Source: an uncultured Eubacteriales bacterium
Lineage (GTDB): Bacteria > Bacillota > Clostridia > Christensenellales > Aristaeellaceae
Assembly (NCBI GenBank): GCA_902777335.1
Contig: CACYTF010000009.1
Coordinates: 81,002-113,167 of the forward strand
Direction: 5' to 3'
DNA length: 32,166 bases
Shown: piece by piece, positions 1 through 6,760 of the stretch
Numbering within the stretch: position 1 is the first letter of the stretch
Layout of the letters: each line of letters starts with the position of its first letter
Made by a program: the position numbers and the translations under genes
The notes under the pieces: model-generated
The model's input: only the letters and a program-made list of their open reading frames with translations
The model's database searches: none
What the model was told of the DNA's origin: nothing

Positions 1-64
1 AGAAGCGCCCTATCCCCCGCTTCGCGGGTACTTCCCCATCTGCGGATGGGGAAGCTCGGTTTGC
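1..64 (+). repeat. Two-hairpin dispersed repeat, copy A (may continue left of the window)
   Basis: The 64 bases are repeated exactly at 174-237. The core is CCCTATC (8-14), hairpin 1 CCCGC/GCGGG with loop TTC (16-28), then hairpin 2 CTTCCCCATC/GATGGGGAAG with a 4-nt loop (31-54). Related copies with different but still complementary stems lie at 97-139 (inverted) and 23135-23179. It encodes no protein. Bases 65-96 between copies A and B show nothing I recognise. Confidence 0.85.
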
Positions 65-96
65 TCTGCACAAATGCCGTTCTACGCCTTCCCTTG

Positions 97-139
97 CTTC
101 CCCGTCGCAACGGGGAAGTGGCCCGAAGGGCCGATAGGG
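97..139 (-). repeat. Two-hairpin dispersed repeat, copy B (inverted)
   Basis: Read on the minus strand this is CCCTATC, then hairpin GGCCC-TTC-GGGCC, then CTTCCCCGT/ACGGGGAAG. The order and spacing match copies A and C, but both stem sequences differ by compensating changes, so the fold rather than the sequence is conserved. It sits between the two direct copies; 140-173 holds no feature I can name. Confidence 0.8.
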
Positions 140-173
140 GACTTATCCGGACCGTTGTCCGTCTGCGCGATGC

Positions 174-237
174 AGAAGCGCCCTATCCCCCGCTTCGCGG
201 GTACTTCCCCATCTGCGGATGGGGAAGCTCGGTTTGC
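174..237 (+). repeat. Two-hairpin dispersed repeat, copy C
   Basis: Exact 64-nt duplicate of positions 1-64 (offset 173). With copy B inverted between them, 1-237 forms a direct-inverted-direct triplet downstream of the fatty-acid operon, which ends at 332 on the minus strand. Confidence 0.9.
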
Positions 238-260
238 CGGCATTCCGCCATTGAATCGAA

Positions 261-321
261 CAAATCCTGTCAGGGATTTGCACCGCAATTCCTCATTCCT
301 AATTCCTCATTCCTCATTCCC
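261..321. repeat. CAAATCC/GGATTTG hairpin plus heptamer array
   Basis: A 7-bp inverted repeat (261-267 / 274-280) is followed by CACC and then about five heptamers of the type ATTCCTC (288-321). The same module order recurs at 11533-11582 and, in degenerate form, near 30316-30378. On the minus strand the array is G-rich and starts about 10 nt after the fabZ stop codon. No U-run terminator for the fab operon is visible here. Confidence 0.75.
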
Positions 322-331
322 AACCCAAACA

Positions 332-760
332 TTACTTCGCAATCATAAACATAAACTCACCGGACGCGCACACCTGTCCGTCCACCTTGGCCTCGCCCTT
401 CACCACGTACAGCGCGCCCTTGCTGCGCACGAGCGCGCTGTGCACGGTGATGGTGTCGCCGGGGCGCACCGGGCGGCGGAAGCGCACGCTGTTGATGCCC
501 GCGTAGTAGGGCGTGCCGCCGGGGATGGCGTCCTTCATCAGCATGCAGGAGGCCTGGGCGATGATCTCGCACTGGATCACGCCGGGCACCACGGGGTTGC
601 CGGGGAAGTGGCCCCGCAGGAAGAACTCGTCGCCCCGCACGCGGTACACGCCCTCGGCCGTGCCGTCCTCCAGCAGCGCCGCCTCGTCCAGCAGCGCCAT
701 GTCGTCGCGATGCGGCAGTATCTGAGCAATCTGTTCTCGGTTGAGTCTCTCGTTGGCCAT
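332..760 (-). CDS. fabZ: 3-hydroxyacyl-[ACP] dehydratase FabZ
   Basis: 142 aa, normal length for FabZ, a single hot-dog-fold domain. It dehydrates (3R)-hydroxyacyl-ACP to trans-2-enoyl-ACP in type II fatty acid synthesis in the cytoplasm. The diagnostic stretch HFPGNPVVPGVIQCE is present, with catalytic His51 and Glu65 in the expected places, and the N-terminal ILPHRDDMALLDE fits the family. It is the last gene of the fab operon and begins 1 bp after the fabF stop, so translation is probably coupled. FabA is less likely because the length and N-terminus match FabZ. Nothing further of the pathway follows before the window start. Confidence 0.96.
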   Translation of the reverse strand: MANERLNREQIAQILPHRDDMALLDEAALLEDGTAEGVYRVRGDEFFLRGHFPGNPVVPGVIQCEIIAQASCMLMKDAIPGGTPYYAGINSVRFRRPVRPGDTITVHSALVRSKGALYVVKGEAKVDGQVCASGEFMFMIAK

Positions 761-761
761 A

Positions 762-2000
762 TTACAACACCTTCTTCATCGCCAGCACCGCGTTGTGACC
801 CCCGAACCCCAGCGACGAGGACAGGGCCATTTTTATGTCGGCCTTCACGGCCTCATTGGGCACGTAGTTGAGGTCGCACTCCGGGTCAGGCACGTTCAGG
901 TGCACCGTGGGCGGCACCACGCCGTGCTTCAGCGCCATGGCGCAGGCGATGGCCTCCACCGCGCCCGCCGCGCCCAGCATGTGGCCGGTCATGGACTTGG
1001 TGGAGCTGATCAGCGCCGCGCGGGCCGCGTCCTCCCCCAGCGCCTTCTTGATGGCCAGGGTCTCCACCTTGTCGTTCATCGACGTGCCGGTGCCGTGGGC
1101 GTTGATGTACAGCTTCTCGCCCTGCCAGCCGGCCTCCTGAAGCGCCAGCCGGAACGCGTTGGCCGCGCCGGTGGCCTCCGGGTGGGGGGCGGTGATGTGG
1201 TAGGCGTCGCAGGTGTTGCCGTAACCGCAGACCTCGGCGTAGATCTTCGCGCCGCGGGCCAGGGCGTGTTCGTAGGCCTCCAGCACCACGATGCCGGAGC
1301 CCTCGCCGATCACAAAGCCGCCGCGCCGGGCGTCGAAGGGCAGGGACGCCGCCGCCGGGTCCTCGCTCTCGCTGAGGGCCTTCATGTTGGCAAAGCCCGC
1401 CACGGCCAGCGGGATCACGGTGGCCTCCGCGCCGCCGGCGATGATGGCGTCGGCATAGCCGAAGCGTATGGCGCGGAACGCCTCGCCGATGGCGTGGCTG
1501 CTGGTGGCGCAGGCCGTCACCACGGGCAGGCAGGGCCCCTGGGCGTTGAAGCGTATGGCGATGTTGCCCGCCGCCATGTTGCCGATCATCATCGGCACGA
1601 AGAACGGCGACACCCGGCTTGGCCCGCGGTTCAGCAGCTTCTCCGTCTCCTGGACGAAGGTCTGCATGCCGCCGATGCCGCTGCCCACGTACACGCCGAA
1701 GCGCTCCGGGGCCACGCTGCCCTCGATGCCGCTGTCCGAAACGGCCTGCATGGCCGCCGCCATCGCGTACTGGGCGAACAGGTCGCTGCGCTTGGCCTGG
1801 GCCCGGTCGATGCCCGCCGCCTCGGGGTCGAAGTCCTTCACCTCGGCGGCCAGCTTGACCTTGTATTCGCGGGTATCAAAGCGCGTGATCGGCCCCACGC
1901 CGCACACGCCCTTGGTCAGATTGTCGAAGAACGTCTCCACCCCGATGCCCACCGGGGAAACGACGCCCGCGCCTGTAATAACTACACGTTGATTCATCAT
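762..2000 (-). CDS. fabF: 3-oxoacyl-[ACP] synthase II FabF (KAS II)
   Basis: 412 aa, normal KAS II length. It condenses malonyl-ACP with acyl-ACP during chain elongation. The Cys-His-His triad is visible: Cys164 in VTACATSSHA, His302 in NAHGTGTSMND, His340 in STKSMTGHMLG, with Lys335 nearby. The glycine-rich C-terminus SSSLGFGGHNAVL is typical. Two ATG codons stand in tandem; the first, at 2000, lies 6 nt behind a GAGG inside the end of fabG, the second also works. It starts 3 bp after the fabG stop, in a tightly packed operon. Confidence 0.97.
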   Translation of the reverse strand: MMNQRVVITGAGVVSPVGIGVETFFDNLTKGVCGVGPITRFDTREYKVKLAAEVKDFDPEAAGIDRAQAKRSDLFAQYAMAAAMQAVSDSGIEGSVAPERFGVYVGSGIGGMQTFVQETEKLLNRGPSRVSPFFVPMMIGNMAAGNIAIRFNAQGPCLPVVTACATSSHAIGEAFRAIRFGYADAIIAGGAEATVIPLAVAGFANMKALSESEDPAAASLPFDARRGGFVIGEGSGIVVLEAYEHALARGAKIYAEVCGYGNTCDAYHITAPHPEATGAANAFRLALQEAGWQGEKLYINAHGTGTSMNDKVETLAIKKALGEDAARAALISSTKSMTGHMLGAAGAVEAIACAMALKHGVVPPTVHLNVPDPECDLNYVPNEAVKADIKMALSSSLGFGGHNAVLAMKKVL

Positions 2001-2003
2001 TGA

Positions 2004-2747
2004 CTACCTCATAAAGAATCCGCCGTCCACATTGATGACGCTGCCGGTGATGTAGGCCGCGCCGTCGCCGGCCAGGAACGCCACCGCCTCGGCCACGTCC
2101 TCGGGCTTGCCCATGCGGCGCAGCGGTATGGCCTTGCAGGCCTCCTGCAGCGCGTCCTGGTTCATATTCGCGGTCATGGGCGTCTCGATGAAGCCCGGCG
2201 CCACGGCGTTGCAGGTCACGTTGCGGGCGGCCAGCTCCCGGGCGATGGTCTTGGTCAGGCCCACCACGCCCGCCTTGGAGGCGGAGTAGTTCGCCTGGCC
2301 GGCGTTGCCCATCAGCCCCGAGATGGAGGCGATGTTCACGATGCGCCCGGCGCGCTTCTTCATGAAGTCGGCGTACAGCGCCTTGATCATCAAAAAGGTG
2401 CCCTTCAGGTTCACCGACAGCACCGCGTCGAAGTCCTCCGGCGTCATGCGCAGGGCCAGCTTGTCGCGGGTGATGCCCGCGTTGTTCACCAGTATGTCCA
2501 CGCCGCCCAGCGCTTCCTTGACCTTGGCGACGGCCTCCGTCACCTGATCGAAATCGGTGATGTCGCACCGCGCCGCGAAGGCCTTCACGCCCAGCGCGCG
2601 CACCTCACCGGCGGTCGCCTCCGACAGCGCCGGATCGCCCGCGTCCAGTATCGCCACGTCCGCGCCCAGGCTCGCCAGCTTCAGCGCGATGGCCTTGCCG
2701 ATCCCCCGCGCCCCGCCGGTCACGAGGGCCACTTTTCCTTGCAACAT
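2004..2747 (-). CDS. fabG: 3-oxoacyl-[ACP] reductase FabG
   Basis: 247 aa short-chain dehydrogenase that reduces 3-oxoacyl-ACP with NADPH. Seen: the cofactor motif TGGARGIG near residue 10, NNAG at 88-91, and the catalytic Ser141-Tyr154-Lys158 set in IASISG...QANYSASKAG. The C-terminus ITGSVINVDGGFFM is typical of FabG. In most Firmicute fab operons fabD precedes fabG; here the preceding gene is fabK, with only 30 bp between them, so fabD is missing from the cluster. An AAAGG about 8 nt before the ATG serves as ribosome binding site. Confidence 0.96.
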   Translation of the reverse strand: MLQGKVALVTGGARGIGKAIALKLASLGADVAILDAGDPALSEATAGEVRALGVKAFAARCDITDFDQVTEAVAKVKEALGGVDILVNNAGITRDKLALRMTPEDFDAVLSVNLKGTFLMIKALYADFMKKRAGRIVNIASISGLMGNAGQANYSASKAGVVGLTKTIARELAARNVTCNAVAPGFIETPMTANMNQDALQEACKAIPLRRMGKPEDVAEAVAFLAGDGAAYITGSVINVDGGFFMR

Positions 2748-2773
2748 AATACTATCCTTTCAAGTTATGTTTT

Positions 2774-2802
2774 CCATTCAGCGGACCCTGTCCGCTGAAT
2801 GG
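2774..2802. repeat. 13-bp perfect hairpin across the fabK stop codon
   Basis: CCATTCAGCGGAC (2774-2786) and its exact complement (2790-2802) surround a 3-nt loop. The stem covers the last codons and the stop of fabK. No U-run follows on either strand, so it does not look like an intrinsic terminator. It could stabilise or mark processing of the mRNA between fabK and fabG, the position where fabD is usually found. Confidence 0.8.
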
Positions 2803-3725
2803 TTCAGCAGTGCTTCGCATTCGCCCATCATCTCTTCAACGATCTCCCTGGCGGGCTGCTCCTTCTTCACCAGCGCGGCGATCTGGCCGGCCAGGAAGCT
2901 GCCGTTCTGCACATCGCCCTCCACGGCGGCTTTGCGCACCGCGCCGGTGCCGAAGGCGGCGAGCTGCTCCTCGGTGACCGAGGGATCCCGCTCCATCTCG
3001 GCGAAGCGGTTCACAAAGGGATTGCGCAGGGCGCGCACCGGGTGGCCCAGCCGGCGGCCGGTCACCTGGGTGTCGATGTCCCTCGCGCCAATGACCTTCT
3101 GCTTGTAGTTCTCGTGGATGCCGCATTCGCAGGCCGACAGGAACCGGGTGCCGCACTGCACGCCCTCGGCGCCAAGCATGAACGCCGCGGCCATGCCGCG
3201 CCCGTCGGCGATGCCGCCGGCGGCCAGCACGGGAATCTGCACCGCGTCCGCCACCTGGGGCACCAGCGCCATGGTGGTCAGCTCGCCGATGTGGCCGCCG
3301 GACTCCGTGCCCTCGGCGATCACGGCCACCGCGCCTTCGCGCGCCACGCGGCGGGCGATGGCCACGGAGGGCACCACCGGCACCACCTTGATGCCGGCCT
3401 CGATCCAGGCGGGCATGTACTTGCCGGGCAGGCCCGCGCCGGTGGTGACCACCGGCACCTTCTCCTCGACCACCAGCTGCGCCACGGCGGCCACGTGGGG
3501 GCTCATCAGCATGATGTTCACGCCGAAGGGCGCGTCGGTCAGCTCCCGGCACAGGCGGATCTGGTCGCGCACGTAGTGCTCATCCGCGTTCATGGCCGAG
3601 ATGATGCCCAGCCCGCCCGCGTTCGACACCGCCGCCGCCAGCTTCGCGTCCGAGACCCAGGCCATGCCGCCCTGGAAGATCGGATAGCGTATGCCGATGG
3701 CGTCGCACACTCGTGAGCGCAGCAT
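2778..3725 (-). CDS. fabK: Enoyl-[ACP] reductase II FabK (FMN-dependent)
   Basis: 315 aa. It performs the last reduction of each elongation cycle and replaces FabI in many Firmicutes. TIM-barrel nitronate-monooxygenase-like fold: N-terminal YPIFQGGMAWVSD, the FMN/catalytic segment AEGTESGGHIGELTT with His145 (the counterpart of the pneumococcal catalytic His), and AAGGIADGRG. I chose the ATG at 3725, which overlaps the acpP stop by one base (TGATG); a longer reading frame running up to 3989 is an artefact crossing acpP. The C-terminus is encoded by one arm of the 2774-2802 hairpin. A 2-nitropropane dioxygenase paralog is the alternative, but the position next to acpP makes FabK the clear choice. 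Confidence 0.95.
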   Translation of the reverse strand: MLRSRVCDAIGIRYPIFQGGMAWVSDAKLAAAVSNAGGLGIISAMNADEHYVRDQIRLCRELTDAPFGVNIMLMSPHVAAVAQLVVEEKVPVVTTGAGLPGKYMPAWIEAGIKVVPVVPSVAIARRVAREGAVAVIAEGTESGGHIGELTTMALVPQVADAVQIPVLAAGGIADGRGMAAAFMLGAEGVQCGTRFLSACECGIHENYKQKVIGARDIDTQVTGRRLGHPVRALRNPFVNRFAEMERDPSVTEEQLAAFGTGAVRKAAVEGDVQNGSFLAGQIAALVKKEQPAREIVEEMMGECEALLNHSADRVR

Positions 3726-3952
3726 CAGCCCTTGATCCTCTCGATCAGGTTCACCAGGTCCTGCACGGTGGCCACGCCCTCCTCCAGCTCGATGGTGATG
3801 CCGAACTCGTCCTCGAGCGTCATGACCATCTCGGCGATGTCCAGGGAATCCACGTTCAGGTCCTTGAAGTTGCTCTCGGGGGTGATGGAAGCGGCGTCGA
3901 TGCCCTTGGCGTCCACGATGGTGTCCACGATCTTCTGGAATACTTCGTTCAT
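3725..3952 (-). CDS. acpP: Acyl carrier protein
   Basis: 75 aa, acidic, four-helix carrier protein. The phosphopantetheine attachment site is Ser36 in LNVDSLDIAEMVM. It carries growing acyl chains between the Fab enzymes encoded around it. A strong AGGAGG lies 8 nt before the ATG. It sits between fabH and fabK, the usual order in Firmicutes with FabK. Confidence 0.97.
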   Translation of the reverse strand: MNEVFQKIVDTIVDAKGIDAASITPESNFKDLNVDSLDIAEMVMTLEDEFGITIELEEGVATVQDLVNLIERIKG

Positions 3953-4002
3953 GATGATTTCCTCCTGAATAATAGTCTGTATGTGTCATGCCGCGGGCGC
4001 GA

Positions 4003-4950
4003 TCACCAGCGGATCAGCGCCGTACCCGTGCACAATCCCGCGCCGAAGGCGTTCAGGATCACGCGGCAGCCCGGTTTCAGTTTTCCCGCGCGGTTCAGCT
4101 CGTCCAGCAGCACCGGAACGGTGGCCGAGGACGTGTTGCCCGTGCGCTCGATGTTGTGGGGGAAGCGCGCCTCGTCCACCTTCAGGCGGCCGCGCACGCC
4201 CTCCAATATGCGCATGTTGGCCTGGTGCAGCACGTAGAAATCCACGTCCTCCGGGGCCAGTTCGTGCGCCTCAAGCATGGCGCGAATGTCCTTCAGCGAA
4301 TGGGACACCGCGAACTTGTAGACCTCCTGCCCCTGCATTTTCAAATAGCAGGCGGGCCTGGGGTCCACGGCGAAGGGGCTGTTGCCCGGCGGGGTGTCGG
4401 CGTACAGCACCTCGCGGCGGGGCTCGCTCTCAAAGCGGATGTCCAGAAGGCCCTCTCCCTCGCCCACCACCGCCGCGCCGGCGGCGTCGCCGAACAGCAC
4501 GCAGGTGCTCCGGTCGGTCCAGTCGGCAAAGCGGGAAAGCGCCTCGGCACTGATGACCAGCACCTTGCGGGCGCGCCCCGCCGCCATCAGGCCCTCCGCC
4601 ACCGACAGCGCGGCGATGAAGCCCGTGCACCCGGCGTTCAGGTCCATGCCCATGCACTTCAGCCCCAGCGCGGGCTGTATGTCGCAGGCCAGCGCCGGGC
4701 TCAGCGTCTCCGCCTGGACGGTGGAGACCAGCACGAAGTCGATCTCCTCCGGCGCGACGCCCGCGTCCTCAAGCGCCCGCTTGCCCGCCTGCTCCGCCAG
4801 CGACTGCAGCGTCTCCACCGTCAGCACCCGGCGCTCCCTGATGCCGGTGCGGGTGGAGATCCACTCGTCGTTGGTGTCCAAAAAAGCGGTCAGGTCGTCG
4901 TTTGAAACCACCTTCCCCGGCAGCGCGCTGCCGGTCCCCAATATTTTCAA
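4003..4950 (-). CDS. fabH: 3-oxoacyl-[ACP] synthase III FabH
   Basis: 315 aa. It starts fatty acid synthesis by condensing acyl-CoA with malonyl-ACP. The Cys-His-Asn triad is Cys108 (DLNAGCTGF), His242 (VLHQANMRI) and Asn272 (RTGNTSSA). The start is TTG at 4950, supported by a perfect AGGAGG 8 nt upstream; the N-terminal KILGTGSALP fits the family, so no longer start is needed. The heptamer array 4964-4998 sits directly before this ribosome binding site and its last unit grades into it. First biosynthetic gene of the operon, behind the regulator. Confidence 0.95.
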   Translation of the reverse strand: MKILGTGSALPGKVVSNDDLTAFLDTNDEWISTRTGIRERRVLTVETLQSLAEQAGKRALEDAGVAPEEIDFVLVSTVQAETLSPALACDIQPALGLKCMGMDLNAGCTGFIAALSVAEGLMAAGRARKVLVISAEALSRFADWTDRSTCVLFGDAAGAAVVGEGEGLLDIRFESEPRREVLYADTPPGNSPFAVDPRPACYLKMQGQEVYKFAVSHSLKDIRAMLEAHELAPEDVDFYVLHQANMRILEGVRGRLKVDEARFPHNIERTGNTSSATVPVLLDELNRAGKLKPGCRVILNAFGAGLCTGTALIRW

Positions 4951-4963
4951 GGTATATGCCTCC

Positions 4964-4998
4964 TGTTCCCTGTTCCCTGTTCCCTACTCCCTACTCCC
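4964..4998 (-). repeat. Five-unit heptamer array between marR and fabH
   Basis: Five heptamers, on the minus strand GGGAGTA x2 then GGGAACA x3, fill the gap between the marR stop codon (4998-5000) and the fabH ribosome binding site. The marR TAG overlaps the array edge and the AGGAGG of fabH continues the purine-rich pattern. See also 288-321, 11305-11333, 11361-11390, 16080-16128, 30050-30084 and 30344-30378. Confidence 0.9.
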
Positions 4999-5456
4999 TA
5001 TTTCAGCTCCTCCATCTTCTGGCTGAAGAAGCCGTTCAGGGCCTTCAGCGAGCGCAGCAGCACGGCCACGTCCTCGTCCTGCACGCTGACGCGCACGGCG
5101 TTGATCATCTTGCGCTGGGCGTACAGGTAGCCGATGTAGGCGTGCATGCCCGCGTCGGTGAGCTTCACGATCACCTGCCGGCCGTCCGCGGCCACGCGCT
5201 GTCGGGTCGCGTAGCCCTTCTGCTCCAGCCGCTTGACCATCGAGGTCACAGACGGCAGCGTGATGTCCAGCTCCTGGGAGATCTGGGTGACCGTCCGGCC
5301 CTTCAGCCGTCCGCCGCCCACGCACTCGATGGCCCGCATCTCCGACAGGCTCAGCTTGCCGTCCGACAGGTCCTCCAGCATGATCTGCTCGATCTTGCCC
5401 GCCGCCCGGTAGGTATCCACCAGCAGCCGGCTCAGTTCATTGCCCAGCGCGTCCAC
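4998..5456 (-). CDS. fabT: MarR-family regulator, FabT-like
   Basis: 152 aa winged-helix protein of the MarR family. Visible are the DNA-reading segment TVTQISQELDITLPSVTSMVKRLEQKGYATRQ (about residues 55-86) and the wing DGRQVIVKLTDAG. Start is GTG at 5456 with GGGAGGG 8 nt upstream; a further upstream start is not supported. As first gene of a fatty-acid operon containing fabK it corresponds in position to FabT, the acyl-ACP-responsive repressor of streptococci and relatives. An inverted repeat on its own promoter (5494-5516) suggests autorepression and control of all six fab genes. Family assignment is firm; FabT function is inferred from context. Confidence 0.88.
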   Translation of the reverse strand: MDALGNELSRLLVDTYRAAGKIEQIMLEDLSDGKLSLSEMRAIECVGGGRLKGRTVTQISQELDITLPSVTSMVKRLEQKGYATRQRVAADGRQVIVKLTDAGMHAYIGYLYAQRKMINAVRVSVQDEDVAVLLRSLKALNGFFSQKMEELK

Positions 5457-5493
5457 GGTACGACCCTCCCCGGTTCACGGAAGTCACGCTCGT

Positions 5494-5516
5494 TAATTAG
5501 TTAGACAAGCTAATTA
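5494..5516. promoter_or_regulatory. Probable MarR/FabT operator
   Basis: TAATTAG and CTAATTA form a 7-bp inverted repeat with a 9-nt spacer, the size and AT-rich character expected of a MarR-dimer site. It overlaps the -10 box and start region of the fab promoter, so a bound repressor would block RNA polymerase. It lies about 40 nt upstream of the marR GTG. Confidence 0.75.
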
Positions 5517-5540
5517 TATACGGCCCAGCCCGATTGTCAA
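5513..5540 (-). promoter_or_regulatory. Promoter of the fab operon
   Basis: On the minus strand: -35 TTGACA (5540-5535), 16-nt spacer, -10 TATAAT (5518-5513). Both boxes are consensus. It is the only strong promoter I see for the seven minus-strand fab genes. Confidence 0.85.
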
Positions 5541-5588
5541 GTAAATTGTCTGGGGCGATCCGGTAAAGGGACGGGGCGGAAGCCCTGA

Positions 5589-5617
5589 TTGACTTTTCCG
5601 GCAAAACGCGGTAGTAT
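5589..5617 (+). promoter_or_regulatory. Promoter of the glycosyltransferase gene
   Basis: TTGACT (5589-5594), 17-nt spacer, TAGTAT (5612-5617), ending 27 bp before the ATG at 5645. It is divergent from the fab promoter. Confidence 0.6.
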
Positions 5618-5644
5618 GGTTTCATACGAGGGATGTGAAGCGAT

Positions 5645-6760
5645 ATGAAGGTATTGATGGTCGACACCGTGCCGATGACCCGCGCCGGCATCACGATGGT
5701 GATGCTGAACTACACCGGCGGCATGGACCGCACGGGCATGCGCATCGACTTTGTGGCCATAAACGACGTGGAGCCGGCGCTGCGCGAGCGCATCAACAGC
5801 TTCGGCTCAAAGCTGTACGTCATCCCCGGCCGCAACCGCCGCCCGCTGCGCTACGTGTGGAAGCTGGCGCGGCTGATCCGCAAGAACGGCTATCAGGTGG
5901 TCCACGCCCACGGCAACAGCTGCACGCTGGCGGTGGAGCTGCTGGCGGCCTGGCTGGGCGGCGCGAAGGTGCGCTGCCCCCACAGCCACAACACCACCTG
6001 CACCGCCCCGCGGGCGAACCGGCTGCTGCGGCCGCTGTTTGAGCGCCTGTACACCCACGGCTTCGCCTGCGGCGAGGCCGCCGGGCGATGGCTGTTTCGC
6101 GACCGGCCCTTTGAGGTGCTGAAAAACGGCATTGACGCGGCGCAATACGCCTTTGACGCCGACACCCGCCGCGTCTACCGCGAAAAGCTGGGCCTCGACG
6201 GCTGCGTGGCCGTGGGCCACGTGGGCCTGTTCAACGAACAGAAGAACCACCGCTTCCTCATAGAAGCCTTCGCGAAGGCCCACGCCGTGAACCCCAGGCT
6301 GAGGCTCGTGCTGGCCGGCGACGGCCCGCTGCAGCCGGACGTGCGTGCGCAGGTGAAATCAAAGGGCCTTTCAGACGCCGTGCTGTTCCTGGGCGTCCGG
6401 CAGGACATCCCGCGGCTGCTTTCCGCGATGGACGCAATGGCGCTGCCCTCGCTGTACGAGGGGCTTCCCAACGTGCTGATCGAGTGGCAGGCCAACGGCC
6501 TGAACGCGCTGGTCTCGGACAAGGTGACCGATGAGGCCCAGCTGACCGGCCTGCTGCGCTACCTGCCGCTGGACGAGACCGCCTGGGCCGACGCGCTGGC
6601 CCGGGCCACGATCGCAGATGACCGCACCCAAGCCAGCGCAAGGGCCGCGAAAGCCATCGCCGAAGCCGGCTACGATATAAAAGCCGCCGCGGGGAGGCTG
6701 AGAAGGCTATACGAAACGTATGTCAATGACGCCTCCGATGCGAAACCTTCTGCCTTCTGA
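5645..6760 (+). CDS. Glycosyltransferase family 4 protein
   Basis: 371 aa GT-B fold glycosyltransferase, probably a retaining enzyme building a cell-surface glycan from a nucleotide sugar. N-terminal Rossmann half begins KVLMVDTVPMTRAGITMVMLNY and contains VVHAHGN near residue 87. The C-terminal donor half has HVGLFNEQKNHRFLIEAF, LVLAGDGPL, and the EX7E-type motif in LPSLYEGLPNVLIEWQANGL. No signal peptide or membrane segment is seen. The gene is solitary, with its own promoter, and its 3' end overlaps the convergent helicase gene by 38 bp. It resembles EpsF/capsule-type transferases, but acceptor and sugar cannot be told from sequence. Confidence 0.88.
   Translation: MKVLMVDTVPMTRAGITMVMLNYTGGMDRTGMRIDFVAINDVEPALRERINSFGSKLYVIPGRNRRPLRYVWKLARLIRKNGYQVVHAHGNSCTLAVELLAAWLGGAKVRCPHSHNTTCTAPRANRLLRPLFERLYTHGFACGEAAGRWLFRDRPFEVLKNGIDAAQYAFDADTRRVYREKLGLDGCVAVGHVGLFNEQKNHRFLIEAFAKAHAVNPRLRLVLAGDGPLQPDVRAQVKSKGLSDAVLFLGVRQDIPRLLSAMDAMALPSLYEGLPNVLIEWQANGLNALVSDKVTDEAQLTGLLRYLPLDETAWADALARATIADDRTQASARAAKAIAEAGYDIKAAAGRLRRLYETYVNDASDAKPSAF

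Noticed and set aside
741..2003. Long open frame (420 codons) on the plus strand opposite fabF
   Set aside because: His/Arg/Gly/Ala-rich translation typical of the antisense frame of a GC-rich gene; no ribosome binding site, and fabF on the other strand has all catalytic residues.
3726..3989. N-terminal extension of fabK through acpP
   Set aside because: The extra residues are a frame-shifted reading of acpP; the family N-terminus starts at the ATG at 3725.
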